Assembly: GCA_963970005.1 (NCBI GenBank)
Contig: CAXAMN010023362.1
Location: forward strand, 160,590-224,589
Origin: Durusdinium trenchii
Lineage: Eukaryota > Sar > Dinophyceae > Suessiales > Symbiodiniaceae
DNA length: 64,000 nt
Direction of reading: 5' to 3'
This document shows positions 29,239-39,298 of the stretch, piece after piece. Each line of letters opens with the position of its first letter. Position 1 is the first letter of the stretch. The position numbers and the translations under genes are program-made. The notes beneath the pieces are model-generated. The model was not told the origin of the DNA. It did no database searches and saw nothing but the letters and a program-made list of their open reading frames with translations.

Positions 29239-30730
29239 TCATGAGAAGACACAAAGGGCGGCTTCAGGCTTCTCAGTGGTAGGAAAGGTCCTCTTGTTCC
29301 ATGGATCGTCGTCGGGCCAGTACGGTTGCTGGTTTTGTGGAAGTGGCTTGCCCGAAGCATCATATAGGACTCGTGGTTGTTGTGATTGCGGTGTTGGTGG
29401 TGGAGTGTACTGTTGGGGTGGCGGCGGCTGTGCAGGGTCGCCGAGAAAAGGAGCTGGCTGGTGGTGTGGCTGCGGTTGAGGTGACTGGTGGTAATGCGAG
29501 GTTTGATATGGCGCAGGCCAGGGGTGAGTGACAGAGTTGGCGGCGGATGGTGGGGCTGTGGTAGGGTATGGTGCCTGTACCGGGATCGGTGCGGTGGGCT
29601 GCCAGTAGGGTGCCGAGTTGGCCGGAGCCATGTAGTCTGGCAGAGGTGGTGGTGGTCGCTTGGGCTGGACAAAAGCTGCTGGTTGTTGGTGAAAGGATTG
29701 GACCGGTGGGGGGGTTGTGGTGGAACGTGGGTGTGGCACTGGGGATCCATGGCGTGGATCCGTTGGGCGCTCTTGTGTGAAGCGGGTCCTGCGAGGAGTG
29801 CCAGACCTCGGAGGAATCTTGGAGCGTGTGCGTTGTGCGGTACCACCCACTGGTGCGGTAAAGTCAGATGGTAGCGCTGGCGCAGGTGAGCGGTCAACCG
29901 CAGGGGTTGGAATTAAATCAGCGTGCAGCCAGTGGTCGGTTGGGCGCTCAGGGTTGGGCTGCTTGTTGACTGGTGGAAATGGGCGTGGTGGGGAAAAGTG
30001 AAGCTGTAGAAGGTGAAGAAGTGGGAAGAGAGGCAGCGTTGGGTGTGGCAAAAGCTGGGTATCGTACAATGGCGTGAATGTCTGTTTGAATGGACGTAGT
30101 TTGCTGAGGTTCATTGTCAGTTTGGATCTCGATGTGGCAAAGGTCTGAACGCGGTGAGGTTTGCTGTTCCTCGTTGAACATGGGTGGGTGAATGATGATG
30201 TCTGTTTGCTGAGTGGCGTGAGTGGTAAAGTGTGTTGGAGTGGTCTGTGTGGAAGTGTGTTGGAAGACCCGTGTTCCAGGCTGAAAAGTAGGGAGATAGT
30301 GTCGGATGGCTGGTGGAAGAGCGACCGGTGACAGAGTGCTGGGTGTGGGAAATGGAGGCTCAGTGGTGGTTGGTGCTGGAGGATCGTCGTTGCCTGTATC
30401 TGGGTTGCGAAGGTAAATGCGGGGTGGGTGTCGGCCCATGGAATCGAGGGCATCGAGCGCTCGTCGCAAGTGGACATTGGCGAGGTTGAGATTGGTGTTG
30501 TAGTTGCGAATGTGGCGTTGGATAGCTGGTGGCAATGCTTGTTGGAAAGTTTGGCGAAGGAGTGGTGTTTCAGTGAGAGCTGCATTGGTGGTGAGGTGTT
30601 GGTGTAAGGTGAAACGATGGAGGTTGAGATCCGTGAGAACTCCGCAGAGAATGTTGGGCGGCTCTTCATCATAGACGGCAGCCCAGAATGAGCTGTCGCT
30701 GCCTTCGTCCGGCGGCTGTGGAAGGGCCAT
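29239..30730 (-). CDS. Module A1 protein: conserved N-terminal domain plus proline-rich tail
   Basis: Starts at MALPQPPDEGSDSSFW (30730). The N-terminal 100 residues are a folded, helical domain (GVLTDLNLHRFTLHQHLTTN, TETPLLRQTFQQAL, NLANVHLRRALDALDSMGRH) that is clearly paralogous to A2 at 35853-36364. Both share DEG..SFW, LTD, L.ETP, H.RRAL and a following proline-rich linker. This frame stops at 29948. A second frame (ending 29239) continues with basic and Pro-rich sequence (RTRSKIPPRSGTPRRTRF) and a distinct C-terminus (YDASGKPLPQNQQPYWPDDD), so one indel near 29.96 kb probably splits a protein of about 500 residues. Function unknown. Confidence 0.55.
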
Positions 30731-31021
30731 GATGGCAAATCACGCTGAAAAAAACGTACCAAGCTAAGCGTTCAAAATGGCTGCAGCGGATAATGTATGT
30801 TGGGAATGTTATGTGAAAGCTTGCAAGTGGCATGAAAAACACAATAGTGGTGAGACTGGTAGTGAGGCAGTTTAACTGCTGGGCAAATTGATGATCAAAG
30901 AGTACCCAATGTACAAGACTGTGTGATCAGATGTTGTGTGGGTGTGAGCTGTCTTTTTTGGTCTGACGGTAGGAGCGATATGGAGTGAAACGAGGAGACA
31001 CGTGGGCCCCAGCCACAGGGC

Positions 31022-32121
31022 TCAGGGTGCAGTCATATTGGCTGCGGCTGCAGCTGCGGCGCCACGAGCAATGCGCAGGATGGCATCTGTGAGGCTATTG
31101 GCCTGTTGTTCCGTAAGAGGGAAATCGGGTATGGGAGGAAGTGGTGGAAAGAGTGCTTGTGGTGCCGGTTGTGGTGGTGGCTGTGTGGTACTGGGAGTGA
31201 AAGCTGGTGGTGGCGCTGGACATGGTGGTTGTGAGTCTGTCGGCGGACGTGGCGAGACGCGTGTGTTAGAAGGTGGCAGTGTGCTGATGGCGGAAGTGGA
31301 AGATGTGCTGGGTGCGTTCAGGTGTTGGAGGATGTGGTGGGAAAAGTTGAACGGCATGATTTTGCCATGGCAACGTGGTCTGGGAATCCTGACTTGGACC
31401 TGGCGGTGTGTGGAAGAAGAAGGAGGGGGAATGTGGTTGCTGGAAGAAGGCGGGAATGAAGGAGGGAGCGAGCGAAGGCGGAATGAAGGCGTTGCCCAGG
31501 GCGTGATTTCTTGAGAATAGGAACGTTGGTGGTCAGAATGACTGGATCTTCTGTGCTGGTGGATGTGGAGGGCGATGAAGGAGGTTTGGGTTCTGCTGGT
31601 GTTGTAGCTTGTGGTGGTGCTTGTGGTCTGTGGGATGTAGTACGAGTGGTGCGGTTGCGATGGGTGGGAGGTGGAACTGGCGGTGTTTTGGGCGGCGGTG
31701 CTATTTTGGTTGTGGTGGATGCCGCTGGCGGGGGGGCAGCCTCGTTTGCAACTTCCTCGATTTTGACTGCAGGGAGGTCAACACGTTGTTGTGCTGGGTC
31801 AAATGACGAGGTTGTTGCGGAGCTGTAAGTAGAGCCGGTAGGCTTGCTGGTCGGTGAAAGAAGAAGGATAGGGAATAGGGTCGGTGACCAGTGGGTTTGA
31901 ATGTCCGTGACAATGGTGTTGAGGGTAGCGATCATCCAGGAAAGGAGCAGAAGCTCTGGTTGATGAGTAGCCGACGGGGCTAAGTAGGGGAGCGGGTTCC
32001 CCGGCAGAAAGTAGCCAGCTGCAGGGCCTGACGGTATGTCTGCTGAGGAGGCAAAAGGCGAGGACTCCAAAGTCATCGGTGTCGTTGCGTCCGACGGTGA
32101 TGCAAAAAGTCGTTCCGGCAT
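31022..32121 (-). CDS. Module B1-C1 protein, frame-shifted
   Basis: Starts at MPERLFASPSD (32121). B1 part: FLPGNPLPYLAPSATHQPEL then a hydrophobic helix (LLLLSWMIATLNTIV). After an indel near 31.9 kb, LVTDPIPYP and DQQAYRLYLQLRN follow in another frame, aligning with B2 (LVLDPIPSRQ, DHNSYRLFVQFRN). The first frame then carries a Pro/Thr-rich linker and DPVILTTNVPILKKSRPGQ, which recurs as DPVIARTNVPILKKARPGQ in C2. After another shift at about 31.36 kb the C1 part begins (MPFNFSHHILQHLN) and ends with LFPPLPPIPDF and DAILRIARGAAAAAA before the stop at 31022. The same three blocks in the same order in the second copy show that this is one protein. Function unknown. Confidence 0.55.
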
Positions 32122-32391
32122 GGCGACAGGGAAGTCTTGGGTATGCTGTCGCCGTGAGATCTCAAAAAGCTGCTGAAAACTGAAAACAGTAAATGAAAAG
32201 GCTGAAAACTTGTGTTGCTACGAAGATCCAGAGCAGTAGCGTATAGACGCTTTTTTGGCTGCAAAAATACACACGGTAGATGTGTGAAACTGTGTGAATG
32301 CTGCTCACTGATGGAGCGATGAGCTCAGAGTGCCGCTGCGTCACAGTAGAGTTCGGATGTCTCCAGGGCAGATGGCTGAGCTGGCGTGGTG

Positions 32392-32970
32392 TCAAGACCT
32401 GGATCGGTCCTGTGATCTTGATTTGTCGCGAGGAATAGTGGTGATGGTTGAGAATGGGGCGCTGGAGCGGCTGTGAGGAGGTGTAGGAGATCGTGGTGTA
32501 GTGGGCGGTGTGGCTGCAAGGAAGTCGGTGGTGTTTGAGGGAAAGGTCACGGTGGGATCAACTCGGAATTGGCCAGGCTGACCGGGAGGTCCTGGTACGA
32601 ATTGGAGCAGGCGGCGTGCTCGCTGCAAGTGCATGCTGGCTCGGCCCAGGTCGACGACACTGCAGTAGTATTGGTAATAGACGGAGTATGGCTTGTGATC
32701 AAGAAACATGGTGGTGCTGGGTACAGGGCCGCTCGTCATAAGGTGCTCTAGGAGTCGTGTGACCAGTAGGAAGAGGATGTCGAGAAGGTTGTGGAGGTAC
32801 AAGATTTCTGGTTGGTGGGTAAAAGAAGGTGCAAGGTGGATGGGACCGTTGCCAGGAAGAAAAGGTGGTGTGACATGGGTGTGTTGAGGAGTGGTTGGCG
32901 GTGTGTGGGCCGCGGTCGCTTCGCTTGCTGGCTGAACTGGAGTGGTGCGCGGTGGGCGCTCATTGGCCAT
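32392..32970 (-). CDS. Module B' protein
   Basis: A 193-residue protein from the Met at 32970 (MANERPPRTTPVQPASEATA). It is a third version of the B domain, here in one unbroken frame: PPFLPGNGPIHLAPSFTHQP, then a hydrophobic helix (LYLHNLLDILFLLVTRLLEH), DHKPYSVYYQYYCSVV and HLQRARRLLQFVPGPPGQPG. The last two align with B2 (SYRLFVQFRN and TQGRRLLQFLPGSPG). It ends in a Ser/Arg-rich tail (RDKSRSQDRSRS), which is RS-like and could bind RNA. The unbroken frame makes this the best guide to the B domain. Function unknown. Confidence 0.55.
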   Translation of the reverse strand: MANERPPRTTPVQPASEATAAHTPPTTPQHTHVTPPFLPGNGPIHLAPSFTHQPEILYLHNLLDILFLLVTRLLEHLMTSGPVPSTTMFLDHKPYSVYYQYYCSVVDLGRASMHLQRARRLLQFVPGPPGQPGQFRVDPTVTFPSNTTDFLAATPPTTPRSPTPPHSRSSAPFSTITTIPRDKSRSQDRSRS

Positions 32971-33208
32971 GTTGGCGGAACTGAGAGAAAGAAGAGAGGA
33001 GATAAGCGCAAATCGAGTTGTTTTGGTAAATGGCTGCGGAATAACTGAACTCAATGAACCGTGCAAGAGCAATATGAAACATGGAGTGTGAACAATGAAG
33101 CGAACGAAAGTCGAGTGAGACTATTGCTTTGCGGTAGTGAAAGAGTCTGCAGTGGAGTCAGCAGGTATTTCCAGCAGCGCGCCGAGAGGGATGTGGTGAG
33201 ACCAATAT

Positions 33209-34059
33209 TTACACAAAATAGCTGCCTACCAAACGATCATCAACCAGTTCCGGATGACTGTCCTCACTGTTGTGGCGCCGCACGGCCGCTGCTTCCGCAT
33301 CAGCTGCTTGTGCATCTGTTGTTGGTGGTGGAAGAGGAAGTGGGGAAGAAGAATTGGAATAATCTGCCAAGGAGTGTGGCTGCTGTGGGGATGTAGTGGG
33401 CATCGTCGGTGGTGGTGTGGTGGGAGGAAGTGTACGGCCAGGAGAAGGTGCAGGTGGTGTGTGAGCAGGTGAGGTAGGAGTAGGTGAGATGGCGAAGGGT
33501 TGGGAGAGGGCGAGCGAGAAGGATGCTGCTGTGTGGAGGTGTCGTGTCGTCGTTGTTCTTCTTGAAGTTCTTGCCAGCGGCTTTGACATTGTTCAATGGA
33601 GAAGCCCACACGGCGAGCCACGTAGTTCCAATTGGGGCGTAGACGGCTGTCTGTTTTGAGCTCTATGAGCCGAAGATCGGCTTCACCATCCCAATCATCC
33701 CAGTCTGCATTGGAATTCAGTGGAGGTGGTGGTTGACGTTTCTTCTTGGGTTGTGGTGGCTCTGGTGGAGGTGTGTCGGAAGAAGAGTGGGTCTGTTGTC
33801 TGGGTGCACGTTTGATTGGCTCAATGGGCGCGGAGTCGCAGGAAGAAGTGGGTGAGGGGATTGGCGCAGTAAAGGTGGGAGGTGCCGGTAGTGAAGGGAA
33901 TGTGCGTTGGAAGTTGGGATCTACCTGTCCTGTGTGGAGCAGGTATAAATTGTGTAAGTGGGCAAGAATGTCAGTGGCTTGCTGGAGAAGGCGATGCAAC
34001 TGTGTAAGAGCGATAGTGGTGCGGTGGATCAGCTGAGATGGTGTAGCACTGTGAGGCAT
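33209..34059 (-). CDS. Myb/SANT-like DNA-binding protein of the element
   Basis: Starts at MPHSATPSQLIHRT (34059). Residues 1-45 form an amphipathic Leu-rich helix. Residues 45-118 are Pro-rich with a nuclear-localisation-like PKKKRQ (104-109). Residues 119-170 match the Myb/SANT helix-turn-helix pattern: DWDGEADLRLIELK, RPNWNYVARRVG and IEQCQSRWQEL, with tryptophans at 123, 144 and 162 in the usual spacing of about 18-21. After residue 180 the frame degenerates. An overlapping frame (33209-33589) gives a better C-terminus (DAQAADAEAAAVRRHN, DRLVGSYFV), so one indel near 33.55 kb is likely. It may bind element or target DNA, but no target can be read from the sequence. Confidence 0.6.
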
Positions 34060-34516
34060 CTTGTATGATAGCTTCGATGATCGATGAATGTGATGGTCGT
34101 CGGCAGCGGCTCCGCAGCGCTTCCAGGCAGCGGCTCAGCGCAACATGTATTCGTGGCTCGAACGTGCGTGTGAATTAAGGTGTGAATTGTCGAGCATGAA
34201 TTCCGCAGGAATAAACGATCAGAAACACCGGAGTCTCCATGGGGTTCATCAACACCAACAACACAGGCACAGGTTCCGGAGGTCATCAAAGATCCAGAGC
34301 AAAAACATGGAGGCCATCAAACCAGACCGATCAGTGTACCTACTACATGAAAAACTCATCGTGAAAGAGAGTGGCACTCAGAAAGTGTCCTATTGCTCAC
34401 AGCTCGGTGCATCAAACTTGCATCTCGCCCAGATTTTCGCTGGGCGAATGGTATGTGGTACAAGGTGAAACAATGGCGGAAGTGGCTCTCAAGGTGTAGG
34501 TGGACAATGTAGGTGG
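34060..34516. other. Spacer between the SANT ORF and the preceding ORF
   Basis: No motif-bearing frame. Contains a short repeated GGCAGCGGCTC pair (about 34102-34136). Could hold the 5' UTR of the SANT ORF. Confidence 0.4.
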
Positions 34517-36157
34517 TCAGGTGGCTGGTGGAGTGGAATTGACGGACCATGCTAGGCCCTTGATGATGGCGTTGTCCGGGTGGATCAGCCAGGATTTGGG
34601 GTTTGCATGGTGGACGGCGCCGTGGTTCTGAAGAAGTAGGTTCATCGCCTGTTCTTCGCCACCGCTCGTGAATTTGGTGCCTTGGCCCCAGGCCAAAATG
34701 TTGAGAATGATGGAGTGAGTGTTTTTTGATAAGTTCCATGTGTTGTGGAGAATGCGTGCGTGTTCGGAGTTGTCGTGTTGAGGTTGTTGGGTAATGCGGA
34801 CGCCCTGGGCAAAAAAGCCCGGATTGTTGGGAAAGTGGAGTGTGCTGGCAAGGAGGCGGCCTTGCTGGAGGATGTTGGTGATGTTGCCAAGAGGACCAGT
34901 ATGTCCTGCGTTGATGTGGACCATCTCAGGTGTGGTGGATGTAGCACGGGTAGCGGGCGAGGGAAACTGCGAGTGGCTTTCTGGACAAGGCTGTGGAATG
35001 GTGATGCAGTGGTACTGGTAAATGTCATAAGTTTTGGTGGTGTCATTCCATTTGATGTGTGTGAACTGGCGAAAATCGGAGACATCCTTGTAAGTGAAAC
35101 CGCTGTCGAGTAAAAGTTTGGCAACGTATGTGTGTTGTGGTCTGTTGGGTGCGTCAAGGTGGGCGGCATGCCAATCAAGCCAGTGTTCCAGCTGTTCTTG
35201 GGGAGTGCGTTGCTGAAATTGTGGAAAGGGCGCCAGGCCTTGTCGGGTCGACGCGACGAGTGGTGCCTGCGGGAGAGCTGTGCTGTGGGTTGGAATGCTG
35301 CTGTGGGTTGGACTGTCTGGTGCGATGGCGGTGGGTGCGCCGTCCACGAGTGCGATGACGGCGGTGGGTTCGATGAGAGCGGTGGTCACTGCTCGCTTGC
35401 TTACTGGGAGCCTGTGGCGGTGGAGGCGGTGGAAGTGCGGCAGCTGGCTGCGGTTGAAGTGGCGGCGGTGGTGGGAGTTGCGCTGGTGTGGATCCTGTGG
35501 AGTGGATGTCGCGGCAGTCGAAGGTGGTGGCAATTGTGCCGGGTGCGCGGAAGAAGTCTGGTCAGAACCAGGGTTGTCCGCTTGGATTGAAGGTGCTGTG
35601 GAAGGTGAGGCTTGGAGGTCGCGAGCGGCCATGCTTGGAGATGGTGCTGGTGTTGTGGCTGCCGAAGGCTCCTGGGGAGAAGAGGATGTGGTCTGGTTGA
35701 GCTGTGCGAGGTTGGGTGCACCAGTAGTGGGCTGAGTGACCGGTGGAAATACTGAGAATGGCTGCCATACGCCTTGGCTGTAATCCCACGGAAGTGGGGC
35801 GGGTTGGCTAGGGTGGGGTGGCAGGTGGGGGGGGGACAATTGGGTCTGTCTGCTAATCTGAGTGGACAGTGAGTGGTGGAAAGAAAGAGGTCTGAGTGGC
35901 AGTGTGTTGCATGGGAATTGCATGTGTAGGGAGACGATAGAGGATGTTGTTTGTGGTGGGAGGGTATTGACCTGGTGCAAGGCCTCGGCGTGGTGGAAGG
36001 ATTGGGTGGAGTGGTGGTTCCGCAGGTAGTGTGTTGGGGTCAATGGACGGGTTGTTGAGAAAGGTTGTGGCGGGGAAACGGCCAATGGAGGTAAGTGCTC
36101 GCCGCACATGGGCCTCGGCGTGGGTGACGCGAAGCCGGTAGTTATTGACCAAGTCAA
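34517..36157 (-). CDS. Pro-rich ORF with possible ADP-ribosyltransferase-like C-terminal domain
   Basis: A 546-residue frame that overlaps the 3' half of A2 in another phase. Its useful part probably starts near residue 100, where it would continue the A2 protein after an indel at about 35.85 kb. Residues 100-300 are Pro/Ser/Thr-rich. Residues 300-400 form a compact domain (EQLEHWLDWHAAHLDAPNRP, HTYVAKLLLDSGFTYKDVSD). The last 134 residues read VHINAGHTGPLGNITNILQQ, then GRLLAST, FFAQGVRITQ, NTWNLSKN, ILAWGQGTKF and NPKSWLIHPDN. The 'H-x-G ... N-I..I-L..G-R-L' start resembles ADP-ribosyltransferase/KptA-like folds. No complete catalytic signature is evident, so this is tentative. The paralogous A1 protein lacks this tail. 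Confidence 0.5.
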   Translation of the reverse strand: MTWSITTGFASPTPRPMCGEHLPPLAVSPPQPFSTTRPLTPTHYLRNHHSTQSFHHAEALHQVNTLPPQTTSSIVSLHMQFPCNTLPLRPLSFHHSLSTQISRQTQLSPPHLPPHPSQPAPLPWDYSQGVWQPFSVFPPVTQPTTGAPNLAQLNQTTSSSPQEPSAATTPAPSPSMAARDLQASPSTAPSIQADNPGSDQTSSAHPAQLPPPSTAATSTPQDPHQRNSHHRRHFNRSQLPHFHRLHRHRLPVSKRAVTTALIEPTAVIALVDGAPTAIAPDSPTHSSIPTHSTALPQAPLVASTRQGLAPFPQFQQRTPQEQLEHWLDWHAAHLDAPNRPQHTYVAKLLLDSGFTYKDVSDFRQFTHIKWNDTTKTYDIYQYHCITIPQPCPESHSQFPSPATRATSTTPEMVHINAGHTGPLGNITNILQQGRLLASTLHFPNNPGFFAQGVRITQQPQHDNSEHARILHNTWNLSKNTHSIILNILAWGQGTKFTSGGEEQAMNLLLQNHGAVHHANPKSWLIHPDNAIIKGLAWSVNSTPPAT

Positions 36158-36364
36158 CTACCTGATGTGGCAATTTGTCGCGGAATTCGTCGTGCCACAT
36201 GGGTGTTTCCAGCAAAGTAGTGAAACGTCTTTGAAACTCTGGAGGACGTTGTTCAATTGAAGTCGATCGGTGAGGACTGCAAGAAGGGCTCCAGGGCGGT
36301 GATGATATGCCCATGACCAGAAACTTGTCTCAATGCCCTCGTCAGTAGGGACAGGTGCGGTCAT
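35853..36364 (-). CDS. Module A2 N-terminal domain, frame-shifted
   Basis: Starts at MTAPVPTDEGIETSFWSWAY (36364), matching the DEG..SFW start of A1. The first 40 residues (ALLAVLTDRLQLNNVL) lie in one frame. After an indel near 36.25 kb a second frame (35853-36314) continues with FQRRFTTLLETPMWHDEFRD, VVDLVNNYRL, HAEAHVRRALTSIGRFPATT and a Pro-rich linker. The alignment with A1 is collinear, including L.ETP and H.RRAL. The protein probably continues into the frame of 34517-36157. Function unknown. Confidence 0.55.
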
Positions 36365-36600
36365 GGCAGTGGAGGGCAAAAACAAGGTGGAAGCGGTGGT
36401 AGCAATGAAAACAGCTGCGGCGTATACGGAAAGTATGTGGTGTGTTCGAACAAGAGCATCTGCTTGATGAAAGAAAAGAAAAGAAGGGAGATCCTGTAAA
36501 AACTGGTATCAAAGGTGAGACGTGACCACATCAGAATGATAATTTTTCATGGCCGGGAGAAGGCGTCTGTGGTGTTGATGTGAAACATAGTGAGACTACG

Positions 36601-37384
36601 CTACTCAGAAAGCCGGCAAGCCGCTGTTGTATATGCTGCGTGGTGGGCAATCCGCAAAATGGCGTCGGCTAAGGTGGAGGTTTGTGTATCAATAATTGTC
36701 GGCGTGGGAGGAAGAGGTGGAAAGAGAGGTGGTGGTGCCGGATGTGTGGGAGGTGGAATGAGCAATGGATCAAAATCTGGTGGCGGTGCTGGGTGAAGCG
36801 GTGGTGGGTGAGAAAGCGTCGGTAATGGTGGGTCAAGGTAGTGGCGGATCTCTGGCAAAAAGTCATAGGGGAGCTGAGAGCGTGAGACGTGACATCAAGC
36901 CAACGGTGTGTGGTGGGATTGTGGTGAGGAGGTGGATTGGAGCTGGGTGGTGGTGGTGGTGGTTGATGTCGCGCCTGTTGGAGTCGGATGGGTGGCTGAC
37001 CCGGTCGTGCTTTCTTGAGGATGGGAACGTTGGTGCGTGCAATTACGGGGTCGTCGCTGCTGGTAGAAGAAGAAGGAGAAGGTGGTGGTGAGTTTGGTCG
37101 GGTGGAGGTGTCTTTGCGGGAAGTAGTGCGATGTCGTGGTGGTGGTTTAGTGGAGAGGTTGCGGTAGCGTCTGGGAGACCGGAGGCTGCTTTGCGAGTGG
37201 CTTGTCTTCAGGAGTAGCCGAGGATGGTTAAGTCGGTGCTGGCGCTGTGGGCTTGGTGGGAAGGTCGTGAGAGGTAGACGACGGTAGGTGAAGGTGGCTT
37301 GTCTGGGTGGTCAAAATATGGATCGGTGTGGACTGGCCAATCTGGGGATGGAGAGCGATTCCAATCTGGAGGTTCCTCGTCCAT
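36601..37384 (-). CDS. Module C2 protein, frame-shifted
   Basis: Begins around MDEEPPDWNRSPSPDWPVHT (37384), with a DHPDKPPSPTVVYL segment. After at least one frame change comes SSTSSDDPVIARTNVPILKK and ARPGQ (about 37.0 kb), the same signature as in B1-C1. Then come QLPYDFLPEIRHYLDPPL (about 36.85 kb) and a Pro-rich stretch ending LFPPLPPTPTI, DAILRIAHHAAYTT and a stop at 36601. C1 ends the same way (LFPPLPP, DAILRIA). This is the second member of the C family. Function unknown. Confidence 0.5.
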
Positions 37385-37701
37385 GAGGAGCGCAGAGGCC
37401 GCTGATCGAAAATTGAGGTAGAAACAGCTGCGGAAAAGGCGGCAGTTGGAAGACACTTGATGGAAGATATGAGGTGGAAAACGAAAACGAAAACTAAAAA
37501 AGAGGGAGCGCGAAACGGAAATATAGGATCCAGAAAGCGAGCAAAAGGTTGAAACAGTAAAGAACGGGCGGAGCAGCGCGCAACCTGTTTTGTCGGAGCG
37601 GTGTGACGGCTACGCTTAGTCAAAAAGTCGGCATTGGACTGTGTGAGAAGCAGTCGGTGGCCTAACGTGGCGGTGCGGGAAAAGAGGTGAAATCTGCTGA
37701 G

Positions 37702-38253
37702 TCAATGCATTGGAGTCGTGGATGTAGCGGCGGGTTTCTGATCGAGTGGGTGACGGGTCAGAGGGAGAAGAAGAAGGAGGGTGGCTGCGATGAAAAAGTG
37801 GAGTGTCCCATGCACAGGACGAGGTGTGGCGCTCTCGACGGCGTGAGCGATAGTGCGCGAGGAAGGGAGGTGGTGGTTGAAGAAGAAAGTGGAGCGGTGG
37901 TAACAGTGTCGGTGGGATCCCGGGGAGCCTGGAAGAAACTGCAGGAGGCGACGACCTTGGGTCAAGTCTAACCTCAGAGGAGCCAGGCGGTGGAGAGCGT
38001 TCCGGAATTGTACAAAGAGGCGGTAGGAGTTGTGGTCTGTAAAGTGTTGTCGGCTGGGAATTGGGTCCAAAACAAGTGGGTGCTGAAGGATGCTTTCAAT
38101 GAGACCTTCCAACATGTGTAGCATCCATTGGAGGAGGAGAAGTTCAGGTTGGTGACGACAGAGGGTGACATGTAAGGAAGTGGGTTTGAGGTAATGTGAC
38201 GGTGGCATGCGCGGCAGAAGGTAAATGACGAGCGTCTGTCTCCAGTGAATCAT
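37702..38253 (-). CDS. Module B2 protein
   Basis: A B-family member in one frame from about MIHWRQTLVIYLLPR (38253). It contains HQPELLLLQWMLHMLEGLIE, HPLVLDPIPSRQHFTDHNSY, RLFVQFRNALHRLAPLRLDL and TQGRRLLQFLPGSPG. All four blocks are shared with B1 and B'. The C-terminal 70 residues are less ordered, and the stop at 37702 is followed by C2, so B2 and C2 may originally have been one protein, as in B1-C1. Function unknown. Confidence 0.5.
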   Translation of the reverse strand: MIHWRQTLVIYLLPRMPPSHYLKPTSLHVTLCRHQPELLLLQWMLHMLEGLIESILQHPLVLDPIPSRQHFTDHNSYRLFVQFRNALHRLAPLRLDLTQGRRLLQFLPGSPGSHRHCYHRSTFFFNHHLPSSRTIAHAVESATPRPVHGTLHFFIAATLLLLLPLTRHPLDQKPAATSTTPMH

Positions 38254-38744
38254 GGCTGTAGAGAGCTCCTGGAGTTGCCATAGAGGCAAAGCACAGCTGC
38301 AGTGAAATGTTGGATTGACTCAAGTAATGAGAAAGCGACGCCTTTCGCTGAGGCGTCGGTCTTGGGTGTGGTGCCTGGTTGTGGTGGTGGCGGAGGAGGT
38401 GGCGGAGGCAGGTGGTTGGGACGCGGTGGATTCAGTAGTGGTGGGGCCGGAGCTGGGCCCAGGTGGTGGTTGAGGAGGAGGAGGTGAATGTTGAGAAGGA
38501 GATGGCTGAGCAGGACTGGTTGGCGTCGGATTGGTCGGCGTAGCCTGGCCGGCGTGGGATTGGTCTGCGGAGGGTCAGTCAGCTGGTTGGGTCCGGTGCA
38601 GTGGACCCGACCGCCGGAGTGGTGGTTGGAGGTCGGGAAGGGTACTGAGTGGCAGGGTGTAGGTTGGGGTGGACAAGGCTGTGGAGTGGGCATCGTCATG
38701 GGTGGCAGTTGTGGTGCATAAGGGTACGGCCAAGGAAAGTGCAT
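38250..38744 (-). CDS. Proline-rich ORF at the 5' end of the element
   Basis: A frame from MHFPWPYPYAPQLPPMTMPT (38744) with very high proline content, including PPPPPPPPPQPG. It ends with an ordered helix (KGVAFSLLESIQHF) at 38250, four bases into the B2 start. It is the first ORF after the upstream terminal repeat. The composition suggests a disordered linker or gag-like protein. It may also be the N-terminal extension of B2, separated by an indel. Confidence 0.4.
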   Translation of the reverse strand: MHFPWPYPYAPQLPPMTMPTPQPCPPQPTPCHSVPFPTSNHHSGGRVHCTGPNQLTDPPQTNPTPARLRRPIRRQPVLLSHLLLNIHLLLLNHHLGPAPAPPLLNPPRPNHLPPPPPPPPPQPGTTPKTDASAKGVAFSLLESIQHFTAAVLCLYGNSRSSLQP

Positions 38745-39298
38745 GCTGCCAAAGAGTATCAACTCACCGTTGTCGTCAGCAGCAGCGCGATGGCAGCGGC
38801 AGCGCGATGGATCGGCGCCCTGCAAAAAGGACGATGTACACACTACGTGAATCCGAATGAATGAAATAACTAACTGAGCTTGAAAGTTGTATCAAAATGC
38901 AGAAAAGGAAAAGCATCCAGACCTAGTTGACACGTGAATGGAAAGTCCATCGGACCGTACAAAGGAAACTAGTTGCGCATGAAACGTCGTGAAAATGTCG
39001 GGAAGTTGGCCTAACAACCTTGAGGCAGTAAATGAATGAACTTTTGATGTCAGCATCGAAAAACTTGAGCTGCGGAAGCTCTGACATGAAAACGTGGAAG
39101 AAACACCGTATGCCCAGCGGCGTGAGTCTCCGTAAACTCGGCAGTGTTGTGGCAGAAGATTCATGGGGTGAGACACTTAATCAGTAAGTGATGATCCAAC
39201 GCGTGCAGAAAAGCGCTGAATCAAACTGTGATCCACGATGGTTTCGGCGCTCCCTTGCGGGAGATCACACCCTGCGCCCAAGTCAGACAGCAGAGCGG
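38745..39298. other. Leader between the 5' terminal repeat and the first ORF
   Basis: No supported coding. A small hairpin CTCCCTTGCGGGAG lies at 39249-39262. This stretch may be the 5' UTR of the element transcript. Confidence 0.4.

Noticed and set aside
24783-39298. Long plus-strand frames throughout the retroelement (for example near 27.7-28.2, 31.0-31.8 and 35.1-35.7 kb)
   Set aside because: They are Gly/Trp/Arg/Cys-rich mirror translations of proline- and threonine-rich minus-strand genes and show no family motif, while the minus strand shows paralogous modules.
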